From Medicago truncatula (lineage: Eukaryota; Streptophyta; Magnoliopsida; Fabales; Fabaceae): 64,000 bases of DNA. The DNA lies in the NCBI RefSeq assembly GCF_003473485.1, contig NC_053044.1, positions 54,476,091 through 54,540,090 on the forward strand. Direction: 5' to 3'. This document shows, piece by piece, positions 39,552 to 51,811 of the stretch (the stretch's first letter is position 1; every line of letters starts with the position of its first letter). A model generated the notes under the pieces. That model worked only from the letters and a program-made list of their open reading frames with translations. It was not told where the DNA came from and did no database searches. The position numbers were made by a program, and so were the translations under genes.

Positions 39552-40604
39552 TATGTTGTTGTTTTAATATCCTTGTAAAACTTCTCTCTTGATGCATAGT
39601 TTCATGGTAAGTACAAATTTTTGGAAGGGATTCATGATTAGAAAAGTACCATGTTTATACATAGAAAAAATCAAATGAAAATAATTGTATGTTTAATGTA
39701 TAAGAATGTTAATGGAATTGTTAATGTGTGTTTGGTTGGAGGGGAGGGAAGAAATTATTTTAGATTTTAGTGGTTTGGTTCGTCTTTTTGGAGGACTAAA
39801 ATCCCTCTTAAGTTAGTTTTATCTCCCTTTCAAACGTGTGGGGATTTGGAGGGGAGAAAAATTGTTTAAATTTCCTTATATTGAATGTGGGGGGAGCCCC
39901 TAATAGGAACTTCAATTTAAAGGAACTGCTGGTGGAGCTTAGTTATTTGGGTATATAACCGGATGAAACCGATCAATGAAAATGAAAAAAAACTAAAAAA
40001 AAAACACATAAATTTAAAGAGACGTTAATAATTGAACACATTTTATTTATTGATCAATATTTTATAATACATTTACATTACAATAATGCTTATTACAACA
40101 AATTATTAGATGCCTAAATCTAAATCTTTGGTACAAAAAGATGGAGAGGGAATGTCGGAAATGTCGGAAGGCTTGTTTCCTCACGCACATCCTCATAAGG
40201 AGAGGACGGGAAGGTTTGTTTTCTCTCACACATTCTCATAATGGGAAGTTGGGAGAATGAGATTCCGATGAGCAACCCTAGATTTCAATGAGCAAATATG
40301 CAGAGTGGGACATCGCCCTTTGACCATTTATATTATTCCTATGAGATTAGAGGAACCTTTGTATGAAATGCTAATGGTAGAACATTGGCATCATGAACAT
40401 TATAAAAGAGAAAGAGAGAATGTGAGTTAGAATGAGAATTTGTGAAGAATGATTGGGTATTTATAGGGGAAATGTTGTCATAGAGTGTAACGATCAGTTA
40501 ATGGAAGGGGGAAAATATGGTCAATAGAGTTTGACCAATCAATGGAAGGGAAAACACATGTTAAATGAATCAGCCTTCATGACCAAGCTATCGTCCACAT
40601 TCTG
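39552..40604. other. Downstream flank of tocopherol cyclase, no gene seen
   Basis: The first 150 bases probably include the 3' untranslated region. From 39720 to 39900 there is a GGAGGGGAGGG-rich segment with complementary pieces that may be a worn MITE, but its ends are not certain. No protein family was recognised. Confidence 0.35.
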
Positions 40605-42070
40605 AACTTGTTCGGATTATATAATTTGAAACCATCATAGAATTGTTCGAATTATATAATCTGAACTGATTCAAGACTGTGTTAAAACTCAAGCAAATTG
40701 CATAATCTGAGTCAGTCGAGTATAGGATTTTTATGTGGTCCACATTGCACATAAATTTTTTGTGGTCCATGACGCACATAAACTTCTATAAATAGGCATG
40801 TTTGGTTCATTTGCAAAACACAACAAATAACTATGAATACTTGTCTAGTAGATTTTAACACTAAGTTAGCTGTATTTTACTAGAACGTAGAGGAACCCAA
40901 TCTGTTGAGAATCTAGGTTGATGTTACATTGTCTAGGTCGAAGGATCAGCTGAACCAAATTAACTAACGATTCAACCACAGAGACACAAGGAGGGTATAC
41001 AATGTTGAGTATCGTCATCTATCAACCAACTCAGATGGAATCGTCCAGTTCATTTAGATGAAGCCCGGGAACAACGTCGTGAGAACCATGTTCTTGATAG
41101 TTGGTCAGTACAGTTCTAAAGGACCAATCGAGTTGGACACTTCCCTGGTTAGATATTTCCAAGATATTCGGAAAATTTTGATTCCACCTAGGACCCATGA
41201 AGAAATCAGGGTTTGCATGGAAGGATCAGGTGATGATTCAAGTTTGGTCAATCCATCATGTTTTGTATGTTTTATTATGTTATTTTACGTTGTTGAATTA
41301 TGTTATTGAATTTTCATGTTTTTAAAATTGTTATTTTTAATGTATGTTGTTGAAATTAAATTTCTTGTTTTTTAAACTCTGTCAAACCCTCCAAACCTGA
41401 AGTTTAACACAATATGAGACTGGTTTGGATTATATAATCCGAAGTAATCTGGGAATGAAATTCAGATTATATAGTCCAAACCATCCCAAATTGTGGACCA
41501 CAGTGTTACAAGTAAGGTTTGGACAGTTTGTGAAGAATGAATGATATAAATGATAGTCTTGGATCCTTCAACATTATATCATTCATTCTTCATTTTTTAT
41601 TCTTTCAACAAATTTCTTTCTTATAAGATAATATCCCCAATAATTGTTGCGCAGTTTATATGGGGATAGTATGGTGGTAAGTAAAGACCTTAGTATCAAT
41701 AAAAATACAAATTTTGGGTGCTTGTTAAAAAAAATAAAAAATAAAAATTATGGGTTGTAGTTGGTTTCAGATTTTATATTCTGAAAATACCCAAAAAGCA
41801 GTTTGGATTATATAATTTAAACGAATGTATTTTCATTATAAAGTATGGCACATGAGAAAAGAGTAGAATGGAAAAAGAAATAGTCATTTTTTAAGGGGCC
41901 TAGAATGTAAATAACAAAGGCATTAGGTGTTTTAGTTTTAAGATATTTTTTGAGTTTCTTTTCCCACTTGATTCGGATTATTAAATCAGAAATGTTATAG
42001 GGTGATTGAAGGAGTTTTTGACGTGTTTTTACACTGCTCGAATTAAGTAACTCAAAATGGTAGGGCACAC
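40605..42070. repeat. Tract with scattered GGATTATATAATCC palindromes
   Basis: Variants of GGATTATATAATCCGAA occur at about 40613, 40650, 40690, 41430, 41468, 41805 and 41970, the best being self-complementary over 14 bases. They surround an unrecognised decayed reading frame (41058-41309). The pattern suggests one old element about 1.4 kb long whose ends and family I cannot assign. Confidence 0.5.
41058..41309 (+). pseudogene. Unrecognised ORF fragment, probably transposon derived
   Basis: An 83-codon frame starts at ATG 41058 and reads MKPGNNVVRTMFLIVGQYSS, with later strings IELDTSLVRYFQDIRKILIP and RTHEEIRVCMEG. The same frame is open upstream, back to about 40976 (RVYNVEYRHLSTNSDGIVQF), and is cut only by the TAG at 41055 directly before the ATG. 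So the ATG need not be a true start, and a longer protein probably decayed. I do not recognise the family. Its setting among repeated palindromes points to a transposon origin. Confidence 0.4.
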
Positions 42071-43318
42071 AAAGAACCCCGAAGGATGAGAAAAGAAAAT
42101 TTCATACTTTTTTCACATTTAGAGCAAAATCTGTCTGCCATGTATTTCATCTCTAACCTCTTGAGATCTCTCTCGCCCATCTCAAATTCTGAAACTTTGT
42201 CTGTTTCTTCCCTTCTGCGAGTGAATAAATAAATCTCAATCACCCCTATATGTAATCATCAAACATGTATATGTGAGACTTTCATTTGTGTTTGTTTCTA
42301 TTTTAATTTTGATTTGCTTCTACGAGAACGTTGTAGTATAATCACGGTTGCTATAAGTTAAATGGTTCTAGATGGATTCCATGCGTATACATAATCCTAT
42401 ATTAATATTAATACTTAACAAACACTCATTCGTTTCATCCCAGTAACCGAAAAATTTATTACATGATTTTCACTAATAACTTTATATTATTACATTTTAC
42501 TAATAATAATCAGTTTGTTAAATAATAATGAGCTGTGTTATTTAAACATTATCTAATTGACAACTTTTGAGACAACTATAATTATACAAAGAAAACAATG
42601 TATTAGCACAAAAAACAAAACAATAAAAAGAGAAAGTAAAAACATAATGTAAGTCTGAGAGAAAAAGTTGTCACAAAAGTTATTAAAAAATAGTTGTACA
42701 AATATCATTTCTCAATAATAATTATCTTATTTATGATATTTTAGATTATAAAAAGTATAAATTTTATTTGCACAACATTTTCATGAACTGTATTTTATTT
42801 AAAATGAGGAAAGAAGTTGTATATACTTTGAAAGTCGTTGCAATTGATGAAAGAAGTAGCTAATTTTAAATGAATTTAAGCCCAATTTTTTTTTTTTTTA
42901 AACATGTTAAAAGAAGTTGCATATACATATATTGGTTGTTAATTTCTCTTTTTAGCTGACGCATGTGAATATTTTATTATGTTTGTTTGTTTAATTTTAA
43001 TTTAAATTTTTAAATATTATAAAAATTATTGATATATTGATTTATAAATAAAATATTGTCAAGGCATATAACAAAACTAATTTTGAACTCATATTTTAGT
43101 TTGCATGCATATAAAATTAAGGTAAAATAATGATCATTTATTGTTTATTCTAATAGTAATTAGTAACATCATAACATAAATGTGTGTGCTGTGTAAAAGA
43201 AACATCATAAATAAATGTGTAAATGACATGTTATGTAAAAGAAACATTGCTATGAATATGATTACGATAAAATAATATCTTTGAAAACTACATTTTTCCT
43301 AATCTTCTTCTTCTATTT
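42071..43318. other. AT-rich intergenic region, no gene seen
   Basis: No coding region, RNA gene or transposon end was recognised. Base content is strongly A+T, with many short homopolymers. Confidence 0.35.
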
Positions 43319-43832
43319 TCCCTTCTTTAATGAGAACTTTTGTTTAATTTTGAGAAACTCCTCTTGATAAAGCTACATATAATTGACCATGGCTGAAAAC
43401 ATGTCGTGGAAGATAGATTCTGACGTTGGGAATGGTCTGCCGTTGTGACTTATTTATGGTAATAGCAAAACTTAGTCTAACGGAAAACTGTTTTCTACTA
43501 AGCACAAAGGGAAGTTATGAACTCGCATTTGTTTTTAATTTAATTATGGGCAAGAATGCTCTTTTTCCAGTATTGCTTCCTGTTAGGATTTCCACATCCA
43601 ACATATTTTTAAATAAAAGGTGCAGCTTTTTTTACCTTGAAAATACGTGGTGGGATACTTGCTTGAGCAGTTGAGTTTAGGAATTTCTGTTGATATAAGT
43701 TATGAGTATCCCCTTCAACCTCGTTAAATGAAAACAAATTATGTTATTCTCCTGAAAACTCATTGACAATTATGTCATTCAATTTTTTAACATCATCATT
43801 TGTAGGTGTAATTATGGCTCTTTCGACCATAT
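43319..43832 (-). mobile_element. Helitron (PIF1-like) helicase C-terminal remnant
   Basis: On the minus strand the sequence decodes to the end of a Helitron Rep/helicase protein: ERAIITPTNDDVKKLNDIIV, then [80 protein letters not shown] and [11 protein letters not shown]. The final block, around [12 protein letters not shown], is the conserved last helicase motif of the PIF1/RecD family. In-frame stops (after FSGE, after KTNASS, after SQN) and at least one frameshift show it is dead. The N-terminal Rep domain and the rest of the helicase are absent. Confidence 0.85.
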
Positions 43833-44730
43833 ATGAATTATGATATTACTCCTCACTTATGAATCACGCACACTCCTCATATTAGATGTGTCTGAACATG
43901 TGTTGCATCCGCATCCACAAATATAATTACCCTAAATTATGTTATTTTCTCAAATTATCAACGTTATTAGCGTGTCAGTATCTGTGTTGTATCTGGTGTC
44001 GGTATTCGTATCCATACTTCTTAGCGGTCCTCTCTTTTTATGGCCTCTCAGACGGTGGTTTGAGTGTAACCAAAAACAAAAGTTGGTGGTTTGAAGCTTT
44101 CTAGTGTTTCCGTTTTTAGTTGTTGGTAACATGAGTGTGATTATCGTTAACAATTTCGAATTGTTTAAATGGTTTTAACACTTTGATTTCACAATATTTT
44201 GTTGAATATTGGATGGGGGCCATGGGAGCAATTTTTCAATTGTATACATGCAGAACATTTGGAATCACAAAGAAAAAAGCAATGCTTTTATTCCTTTAAA
44301 TGACAATGGAAGGAGTTTAACGGCAGGGAATATTATTGCTTATTTTCCCTTTATTTAATAATTAAAAAAAAAACTGGTTCTCTTTATATATAAAAAAAAA
44401 AACACGCTATCATAGTTTGTATAAGCAATTTATAAATCAGCAAAGTCAAATAATTCTTAAAATTAATCGTAAACAATTTGAATTATAATCGCTTATAAAC
44501 CAGCAACGTCAAATATATAACCCATAAAATTAATCGAATTTGATTAGTTGTAACATGAAAGAAAAGAAAAAGAAAAAAAAAACTAAACAAGTTGATTATG
44601 AATTCTGATGCAGAGGGTTGAGAGAGGTTGAGAAAAACTAAACAATGCGTGAACGAAGTATTAACAGTGAGAACTCTACTTAATAATTTAATATAGTGCT
44701 AACAAATCTTTTTCTAAAATATTTTGAGTC
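43833..44730. other. Intergenic region, no gene seen
   Basis: No coding region was recognised. It includes A-runs around 44385 and 44575 and short imperfect duplications such as ATAAACCAGCAACGTCAAAT / TAAATCAGCAAAGTCAAAT (44430-44510). Confidence 0.35.
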
Positions 44731-45117
44731 CTAATTTTTTTTTTTTAGAGGATTTAAAGTTCAATCTTTAACATTATTTTTCGTTCATGTTTGTTACTAA
44801 TCTTTTTTTAGAGATTTAAAGTTCAATCTTTAACAATATTTTTTGCTCACGCTTGTTACTAATCTTTTTTTTTAAGAGGATTTAAAGTTCAATCTTTAAC
44901 AATATTTTTTTCTCACGTTTGTTACTAATCTTTTTTTAGAGGATTTAAAGTCCAATCTTTAACATTATATTTTGTTCACGTTTGTTACTAATCTTTTTTT
45001 TTTTAGAGGATTTAAAGTCAAATCGTTAACAATATTTTTTCTCACGTTTGTTACTAATATTTTTTTAGAGGATTTAAACTCCAATATTTACCATTATTTT
45101 TAGCTCACATTTGTTAC
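44731..45117 (+). repeat. Minisatellite, six copies of a ~62-bp unit
   Basis: Each unit reads roughly TACTAATCTTTTTTT, AGAGGATTTAAAGTTCAATC, TTTAACAATATTTTT, CTCACGTTTGT. The AGGATTTAAA core recurs near 44750, 44811, 44878, 44939, 45007 and 45068. Units differ by a few substitutions and by the length of their T-run. No coding frame. Confidence 0.88.
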
Positions 45118-45433
45118 AATTGATCAAAGGTTAAGGAAGAGTAACTTATATTAATAAAATAATATGGAAATACTGTTTTTTGTGAAAGTAATAAAATAAT
45201 ATGGAAATATTGTTTTTTGTGGAAGTAATATGAAATATTGTTACCACAATGTGTTATTTTATAATTGGCTAACAGTAAGAACAGTTCATAAGGAATTGTA
45301 CGTAAGTTTTATCCTTAAATTAAATTTATTCTTGTTTATTTGTTACTTGTGTTATTTGTATTTAAAATTAAAAATTAAGGGTATTTTTGAAAAGAAAAGT
45401 TCAACCCAAAAGTGTGCTGAAAGGGGTAGTTTT

Positions 45434-45436
<3 letters not shown>

Positions 45437-45505
<69 letters not shown>
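45437..45505. repeat. (TA)n microsatellite
   Basis: About 34 uninterrupted TA dinucleotides. Such tracts are highly length-variable between individuals, and the exact number here may be affected by assembly. Confidence 0.95.
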
Positions 45506-45512
<7 letters not shown>

Positions 45513-45673
45513 TTTGACAAAATATAGTATAGAAATATAAAGTATGCAATGCACTTATATTTATCCGAGATACATACATATATAGAGAGTAGAAGCGTTT
45601 CATCTTAATACCAATCTCTATAGAGTCATTTTTTAAACAAAACCTATAGAGGTGGGTTTAAAAAAAATTTAGG

Positions 45674-48169
45674 CTTTATTTTATTTTATTTTTTTAAGTA
45701 AAAGCAGAATTAATGCATTTCATTAATAATTATAGAGTACAGATCATCTGATACAATATAAAAGATATGGGGGCTAGGATGGCATAAGGATGCTCTAGCT
45801 ATGCTATGTGCAACCCTATTCGCTTGCTTCCGAATAAACGACACTATAAAGTCGAAGTTGGTAGCCAAGAGACCCCTACACTGAACTAGCAGGTCCCCGA
45901 GCTCATTGTGGAAGGATGAAGAAGAAATTATGGCATCTGCAAGCAACTTGCTGTCAGTTTCAAACATAACATTGTGGTAACCAAGTGAAATGGCCGTGTT
46001 GATTGCTGCAAGCAATGCAAGAGCTTCTGCTTCTAGGACAAATACTGAGGAGTGAAGGTGGGCAGATTTCCCCATCAAGAAGTGGCCCACAGAGTTTCGG
46101 AAACACATTCTGTATCCTATCGTGTTGTTGTGGAATATTGCAGCGTCTACATTACATTTGATCACACCAGCTGGTGGTTTTGTCCAAGAGGTAGGGTACT
46201 CCACATTCAGGACATGGGGTTTTACTCTTTGCATACAGCTCCATTCATGAAGGGTGTCTTTCGTTCGCGAGACGGTGAAGGACGAAGTTGTGTCTAAAGC
46301 CTCCCAAAGTTTTGTGTTTCGTGTCTTCCACAAACTCCAGCATAACATAGCAGCTATTTGTTGTTCGTATAGAGATAATAGAAGTGAAATCATTAGCCTG
46401 TTGCAGCAGCTCACGAATTTGATTTCCCATGCCAATATGATCCCAAAATTCCGTAGCCTTGGAACAAACAAAGAAAAGGTGCATATGAGTTTCAACAGTG
46501 ATTCACATATAACACACGAATCGTCACATGGAATGCCTCTCGTGTTGAGATTTGTGCGTGTAGGCAAGCATTGATGAGCAAGACGGCAAAGGAATGAGCC
46601 GACGCGATGTGGAGTCTTTAGTTTCCACAGGTTCATCCATGGATAGTGAATTGAATCTGTAGTTGAATGGAGGAGATCGACGCATATGCGATAGGCTGAC
46701 TTTACTGTGTACTTTCCGTCATACGAAGCATTCCACAAACAAGTGTCTTCCATTAAGCGAACATGTAAGGGAATAGAAGTTACGGCAACAACATCTTGTG
46801 GATTAAGAATAGATTGGACCAACGTGTAATTCCATGAGAGGGAGTCTGGATTCAAGAGTTGACTTACTGTAAGCTCTTCAAGATGGGGGGCGGATGAGTA
46901 GAATGTTTGTGGGAGGGGAGGCTTCGAATTCATGGCATAGACCATACATTTATTTTTGAACCATCTCCAATCTTCCATCTATGACCCAAGGTAAGCAGAT
47001 ATTGAGTACTCCAAAGAATTCTCCATGTGTAACTTGGATTATGACCAATAGGGGCATCCAAGAAGTCCCGACGAGGGAAGTATTTGGCTTTGAGAATACG
47101 AGTGAGTAAGGAGTTAGAGTTTGTCATGAGTTTCCAGTTTTGCTTACCGAGCATTGAAAGGTTGAAAGCTTCCATATCGCAAAAGCCTAGGCCTCCAAGA
47201 CTTTTGTGGAGGGTTAACTTTTCCCATTTCATCCAATTGATACCGCGACGACCATTCTGTTTAGAGCCCCAATAGAAAGAATTCATTATCCTTTCTAATT
47301 CCTCACATAAAGAACTAGGAATGAGAAAGTCCCTCATACAATAAGTTGGAATGGCTTGGGCAACTGATTTAATCAAAACTTCTTTCCCGGCTCGAGATAG
47401 GGGACGAGCGCTCCAAGATTGGCACTTCTTCCATATTCTGTCTTTGATGTAAGAGAAGATAGATTTCTTGTTACGGCCTACTATAGACGGGAGGCCTAAG
47501 TATTTACCACTTCAGATAGAATTAGTAACACCAAGGATATTTGTGATGGCATTTCGAGAATCATGGTGCGTATTTGTGCTGAATGCAATGGCGGATTTCT
47601 GAAAGTTGATTGCTAACCCTTAAGCTTTCTCATATTGATAGAGGATTTCCTTTAGGTTGTGAGCTTCAGTTGTTGTTGCTCTACAAAAAAGAAAGTTGTC
47701 GTCCGCAAAAAGGAGGTGGCTGACAGATGCATGTACCGTGTAATTTACCTCTAAGTTCGTGATTCTTTATAACAGCTGAGAGGCCTTCTGCACAGATGAT
47801 ATACAGATAGGGTGAGAGCGAACAACCTTGTCGAAGACCACGTTCTGGTATGACATGATATTCAACTGAGGTGATGCACATCATCATCCAGGTTATCCAC
47901 TACGAACAAAAGCCTAGCTTGTGAAGGATGGATTGGATGTAGGACCAACTGACACTATCAAAAGCTTTTGATATATCAAGTTTCAAAGCTACTTCGCCTT
48001 TCTTCCCTTTCAATTTACAACGCATATGATGAAGAATTTCGTATCTCGTCAGAGCATTGTCCATAATGGAGCGAGAATGGACAAATGCAGCTTGCGATTT
48101 AGGCTTAATTTTTAAAAAAACAAGAAAATTGGCTTCTAGCGACATATGAAAATTATCACTAAATGTCAA
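45674..48169 (-). mobile_element. 5'-truncated L1-type LINE with RNase H, degenerate
   Basis: A second non-LTR retrotransposon, on the minus strand. It opens near KPKSQAAFVHSRSIMDNAL, continues LKLDISKAFDSVSWSYIQSI and GLRQGCSLSPYLYIICAEGL, and keeps an FADD catalytic box in the DNA near 47708-47697, though in a shifted frame. Next come SVAQAIPTYCM, GINWMKWEKLTLHKSLGGLG, LGKQNWKL and KYFPRRDFLDA, then the zf-RVT region (FLCRLAHQCLPTRTNLNTRG) and an RNase H domain: CNVDAAIF, LEAEALALLAAINTA, FETDSKLLADAI and RKQANRVAHSIARAS. Several frameshifts and stops lie between 47900 and 46930. The end carries an A-rich tail (minus-strand AAAAAAATAAAATAAAATAA, about 45700-45680), as expected of target-primed insertion. 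The 5' truncation is also usual. Confidence 0.92.
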
Positions 48170-49412
48170 TTATTTTTTTCATAGATAAAAAGTTCATTGA
48201 TATTCAGACCGTTTGAATGTTTAGTTTTAAATCTACCTTCGGTATTCTTTCAAAAAAAAAAAAATCTACCTTCGGTATTGTCTCTATGTAAAGGTTAAAT
48301 AAAAAAATGTGTTTCGGTATATGTTATTTTCAATTTAAATAGAGGATAATTTAAAAAAAAAAAATTAAGGATCTGTTTTTAAATACCCTTTTGTAAATCT
48401 ATTTTTAAGAAGCCTTTTTAAGAAGAAAAAGAAAAAAAATCTTGTTTGGTAATCCTGTTTTTAAAAACAGTTTTAGAGATGAAAAATGAAAACACTTGTT
48501 TGATAAATTTATTTTAAAAATATATTTTGAAAACTAAAAAATCGAAAATGTGTTTGGTTGATACATATTTCAGTGGGAATTGAAATTCAAGTGAATGCTT
48601 AATAACACTATCTTGAAACAATGCTTAAGAAAAAAATGTTGATCAATTCAATTAATTATTTGATCAAAACTCCATCAAATTTTTTATATAAAGATAATAT
48701 ATGTATTTTTACATCAACAAGGATATCTTGTTGTAGATGTAAGTATTTTGTAGGCCAATTATAAAAGGAAACCGTCATATATTACAATATTAATAAAAGA
48801 AATTATGATTTATAATATGGATGTCTAAAATTCGATCAAAATTAGATCTTATTCAATTGGATAGGAACAACTAAATTTTTTATTAGTCATCCAAAATTAA
48901 CTGAATTGTTCATACGATGTAGTAATGCTGATAATGTTAGGTCAGACACTTTCATCCGAGTTCAAATCAGACACCTCATAATTATGTGTGAGTATTGGTA
49001 GTACTTGTCACTTTATCAGACAAGAAAAAAAAAGGATTAAACATGATTGATTAAACTAATGGCTATTTATTTATTTATTTTTTGATCAATCTTGTGGTTG
49101 AAGCTCACACATTTTAAACGTGAAAAGTGAGGTGTCCGGAGTTCGAACTTCAGACGTTCCATTTTTTTTATTGAGAAAAATATTATATCATATTTTTTTA
49201 GCAAAAAAAAAATTACGTAAACAAAAGCCATTTTTCATTTTAAAAAAAGAAAAAAGGAGAGGAAGGAAAAGACAATTATTATGAAAGGAAACAAGATGTC
49301 AGACCAAGTCAACATTACTACATAGGAACAATAGGTAGGAAAGCAAAAAAATATAAAATATTTATCATATATTTACAAGATTACCATTAATGAAAACTGG
49401 TTATTTTCTCCG
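48170..49412. other. AT-rich intergenic region with a SINE-like piece
   Basis: No gene was recognised. At 49075-49170 a SINE-like piece reads GTGGTTGAAGCTCACACA ... GGTGTCCGGAGTTCGAACTT, related to the better copy at 60640-60755. The rest is AT-rich with runs of A and T and an imperfect inverted segment around 48370-48560. Confidence 0.4.
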
Positions 49413-49585
49413 GATTTTTTTTAGATTACCTTTGAAAAATGGTGGGTAATTTACCCACCAACCAATCATAATGAGCAATTTATTGGTGGGGTCAATATAG
49501 TTTATGGATACCACCTAAAAAGGTGAATGTTTATTGGTTGGAGTAAATTACCCACCATTTTTTCATGGGTACCCTAGTTGTCACA
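49413..49585 (-). mobile_element. 184-bp-type Mutator MITE, copy 2 (inverted)
   Basis: Opposite orientation to copies 1 and 3: it begins with the complement of the family's right end (TTTTTTTTAGATTACC) and ends GGTACCCTAGTTGTCACA. Flanking 9-mers TTTTCTCCG (49404-49412) and TTTTCCCCG (49586-49594) match at 8 of 9 positions. Internal inverted blocks around AATGGTGGGTAATTTACCCA are conserved. Confidence 0.8.
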
Positions 49586-49594
49586 TTTTCCCCG

Positions 49595-50104
49595 TGTTTT
49601 TGCTTCTCAACTTTTTTGAAAGTGAAAACGGAAATTGAAAATCAAGACAGCTTTAGAGTATTTTGGTTTTAAAAACTGAAAAATAGAAATGGTAGTTTTA
49701 TTTTTTTATTTTTTTATGATAGGTTCATTTTTAATATTTGAACATAGCCTATAGTTTCATTGGACCGATCATAAGAGTAGTTAAAAAATCCTGCATGTTA
49801 TTAGACAAAAACATCTTTCATTAAAGTTGCTCTTAAATTTGAGCTTTGCCCTCTTTTGTACCCAAAAAAAAAAATTGCTCTTAAATGTTAATAGGAAATT
49901 TCATTGAATGTGATCTTAAATATTCTTAAGGTATTATTTTTTGACAATATGATATTGAATATTAGAAGAGTGAAAAATATAATTTTACATTTACCTCCAT
50001 GACTGAATTTAAATCTCCCCATCCTCTCTTGAGACTGGAAAAGATTTGAGATCAATTATGTTCATATTTTTTGCATTTTTTTTATTATAAAGAGGGCCAA
50101 AGCC
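49595..50104. other. AT-rich spacer, no gene seen
   Basis: AT-rich sequence between a MITE and a LINE fragment. No recognised feature. Confidence 0.3.
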
Positions 50105-50690
50105 CAAACATTTTTGCAATTTTTTTTTTTAACAATAAAAAATGGAATTATATAAACAACCAGAGTCTCATTAGCACAAGACGTGCCACCAAGACTCCTC
50201 AAGAAACAACAAAGTTCAGTAGTCTTTACAACAACAAAACCAAATTAGCCAATACCCAGACATTGTAAAGGGCTTGACCACCAACTATTAGTGCCAAACA
50301 AAAAAGTAGTTTTTCTAGCTTTCAACCAACCTAAAGACAAATATTTTACTTTGCCGAGCAACCTGGGCAAAGGAGTAATAGAATTATTGAAACACCTATT
50401 GTTACGTTCAGTCCATAAAACTCAAACACAAAGTAGCCAAATAAGCTGGAAAAAAGACTTTGTAGTCTTACTGCCACCTGTTGAATGAACAAACTGAACA
50501 AAGTGGTCAGACAAAACATTAGTGTCCACTCCAACAAAACCAATCCAATCACGAACCATTAGCCAAAGTAAAGCAAAGGAAGAGCACGAAAGAAACAAAT
50601 GTTGCGCCGATTCCAAAGCACCGCAATCAGAGATACACAAACCAGCTTCTGGTGAAATGACAATGCTCTGCCAATGTAATATTCATTTGG
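50105..50690 (-). mobile_element. LINE 3' fragment with zf-RVT domain
   Basis: On the minus strand the frame at 50640-50422 reads CISDCGALESAQHLFLSCSS, FALLWLMVRDWIGFVGVDTN, HFVQFVHSTGGSKTTKSFFQ and LIWLLCV. This is the zinc-binding region found near the 3' end of plant non-LTR elements (ESAQHLFLSC...LW...VQF...W). Further 3' the other frame gives WLKARKTTF and TNSWWSSPLQCLG. Reverse transcriptase is absent, so this is a 3' fragment from a different LINE lineage than the two elements that carry RNase H. Confidence 0.82.
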
Positions 50691-51811
50691 ATGTTTTTTT
50701 ATCAAATAATTTAATGACTAAAAATTCACATTTTAAAAATGAATAAGTGACGTGTTCGGAGTTTGAACATCAGCTCTACATATATTCGCTTGGATGCTTT
50801 GTTATATATAGTTACTTAATATTCTTCAATCACGTAAAAAAATGTTCACCAGAAATCAAAGATCTTCCCCAACATATTGATTCAATTTACATACTTTTTT
50901 TGGTTACACATAAATTTTGAATTTTGACGTCCTTGTCACTTGAGGTACATTAGGTTTATATTATTCGAACGTGTTACACGAGCCTGTACTGCGCCTGCTA
51001 GGCTGTTACTATCGAAAGGGACTCCACTGTCGGGACTTGGGGACAGAATCTAATTCTTCATTTTATTTGTGGTTTGAGGATATTTGCTTGCTTATATGTT
51101 TCTATTGTAATTGTTACGTTTTTCTTTTACTACATTGACATCATACTTACTCTCTTGGATCATTACTACTATTATAAGAAGATAAGATGAAAATCTTCAA
51201 ATCTTAGGGGGAATAGTGAAGTCTACAAGAGTTAATGATTTTGTTAACAATCATAAGTCGAATAAAAGGTTCTGTTGGTTAGTCTTCTACTTTACAGCAC
51301 AATAGTGACATGTTTAAAAACGCACAACTCTCATAAATTATGTCACATCGTTTCATTTCTCATCTATAAATCGATGATACAGTTTAGGAGAGACTTGTTT
51401 ATGTCTAAAAATAATTGTCTTAAATCGATTTTAAAAAAATATGTGATTGTACTATTTAACGATGAAGCCTCCAAAACAATACTAGAGTAGCCGAGTGAAT
51501 GATCATTTTGAATCATTATTGAAATTTATCATTATTAAGAGATTTTAGAAATTAGGGTTCTTGAATTGTGGATATATATTTTAATTTCAGATTTTTTTAA
51601 TTCTAATTATTTAATTTTATGATTATATTTTAATATTAATGACTTAGTACCAAAATTGTGTTTAAGCCTATAATATATTTGCAATAAAATTTTAACAGAA
51701 GTATAAAAGTGTTTTCATTTATTGTACAAAAGTAATGTTTTCATTTTGGTACACGCGTGGTACACATGGTGAATTAAACAATTTTTTTATTCCCAGCACA
51801 TAATAAATAAT
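50691..51811. other. Intergenic region, SINE-like piece and no gene
   Basis: A worn SINE-like piece lies at about 50700-50785 (AAAATTCACATTTTAAAAAT ... GTGTTCGGAGTTTGAACATC). At 50970-51050 there is a locally GC-richer segment (CGAGCCTGTACTGCGCCTGC, then CGGGACTTGGGGACAG) of unknown origin. No coding family was recognised. Confidence 0.35.

Noticed and set aside
39720..39905. Copy of the EMC1-intron MITE (GGAGGGGAGGG-rich)
   Set aside because: Shares only purine-rich strings; no inverted termini or target duplication could be placed.
45230..45517. 95-codon frame rich in Tyr-Ile
   Set aside because: The C-terminal half is only the (TA)n microsatellite read as codons.
46052..46574. Plus-strand frames opposite the LINE
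   Set aside because: Antisense of the LINE zf-RVT/RNase H region; no independent family character.
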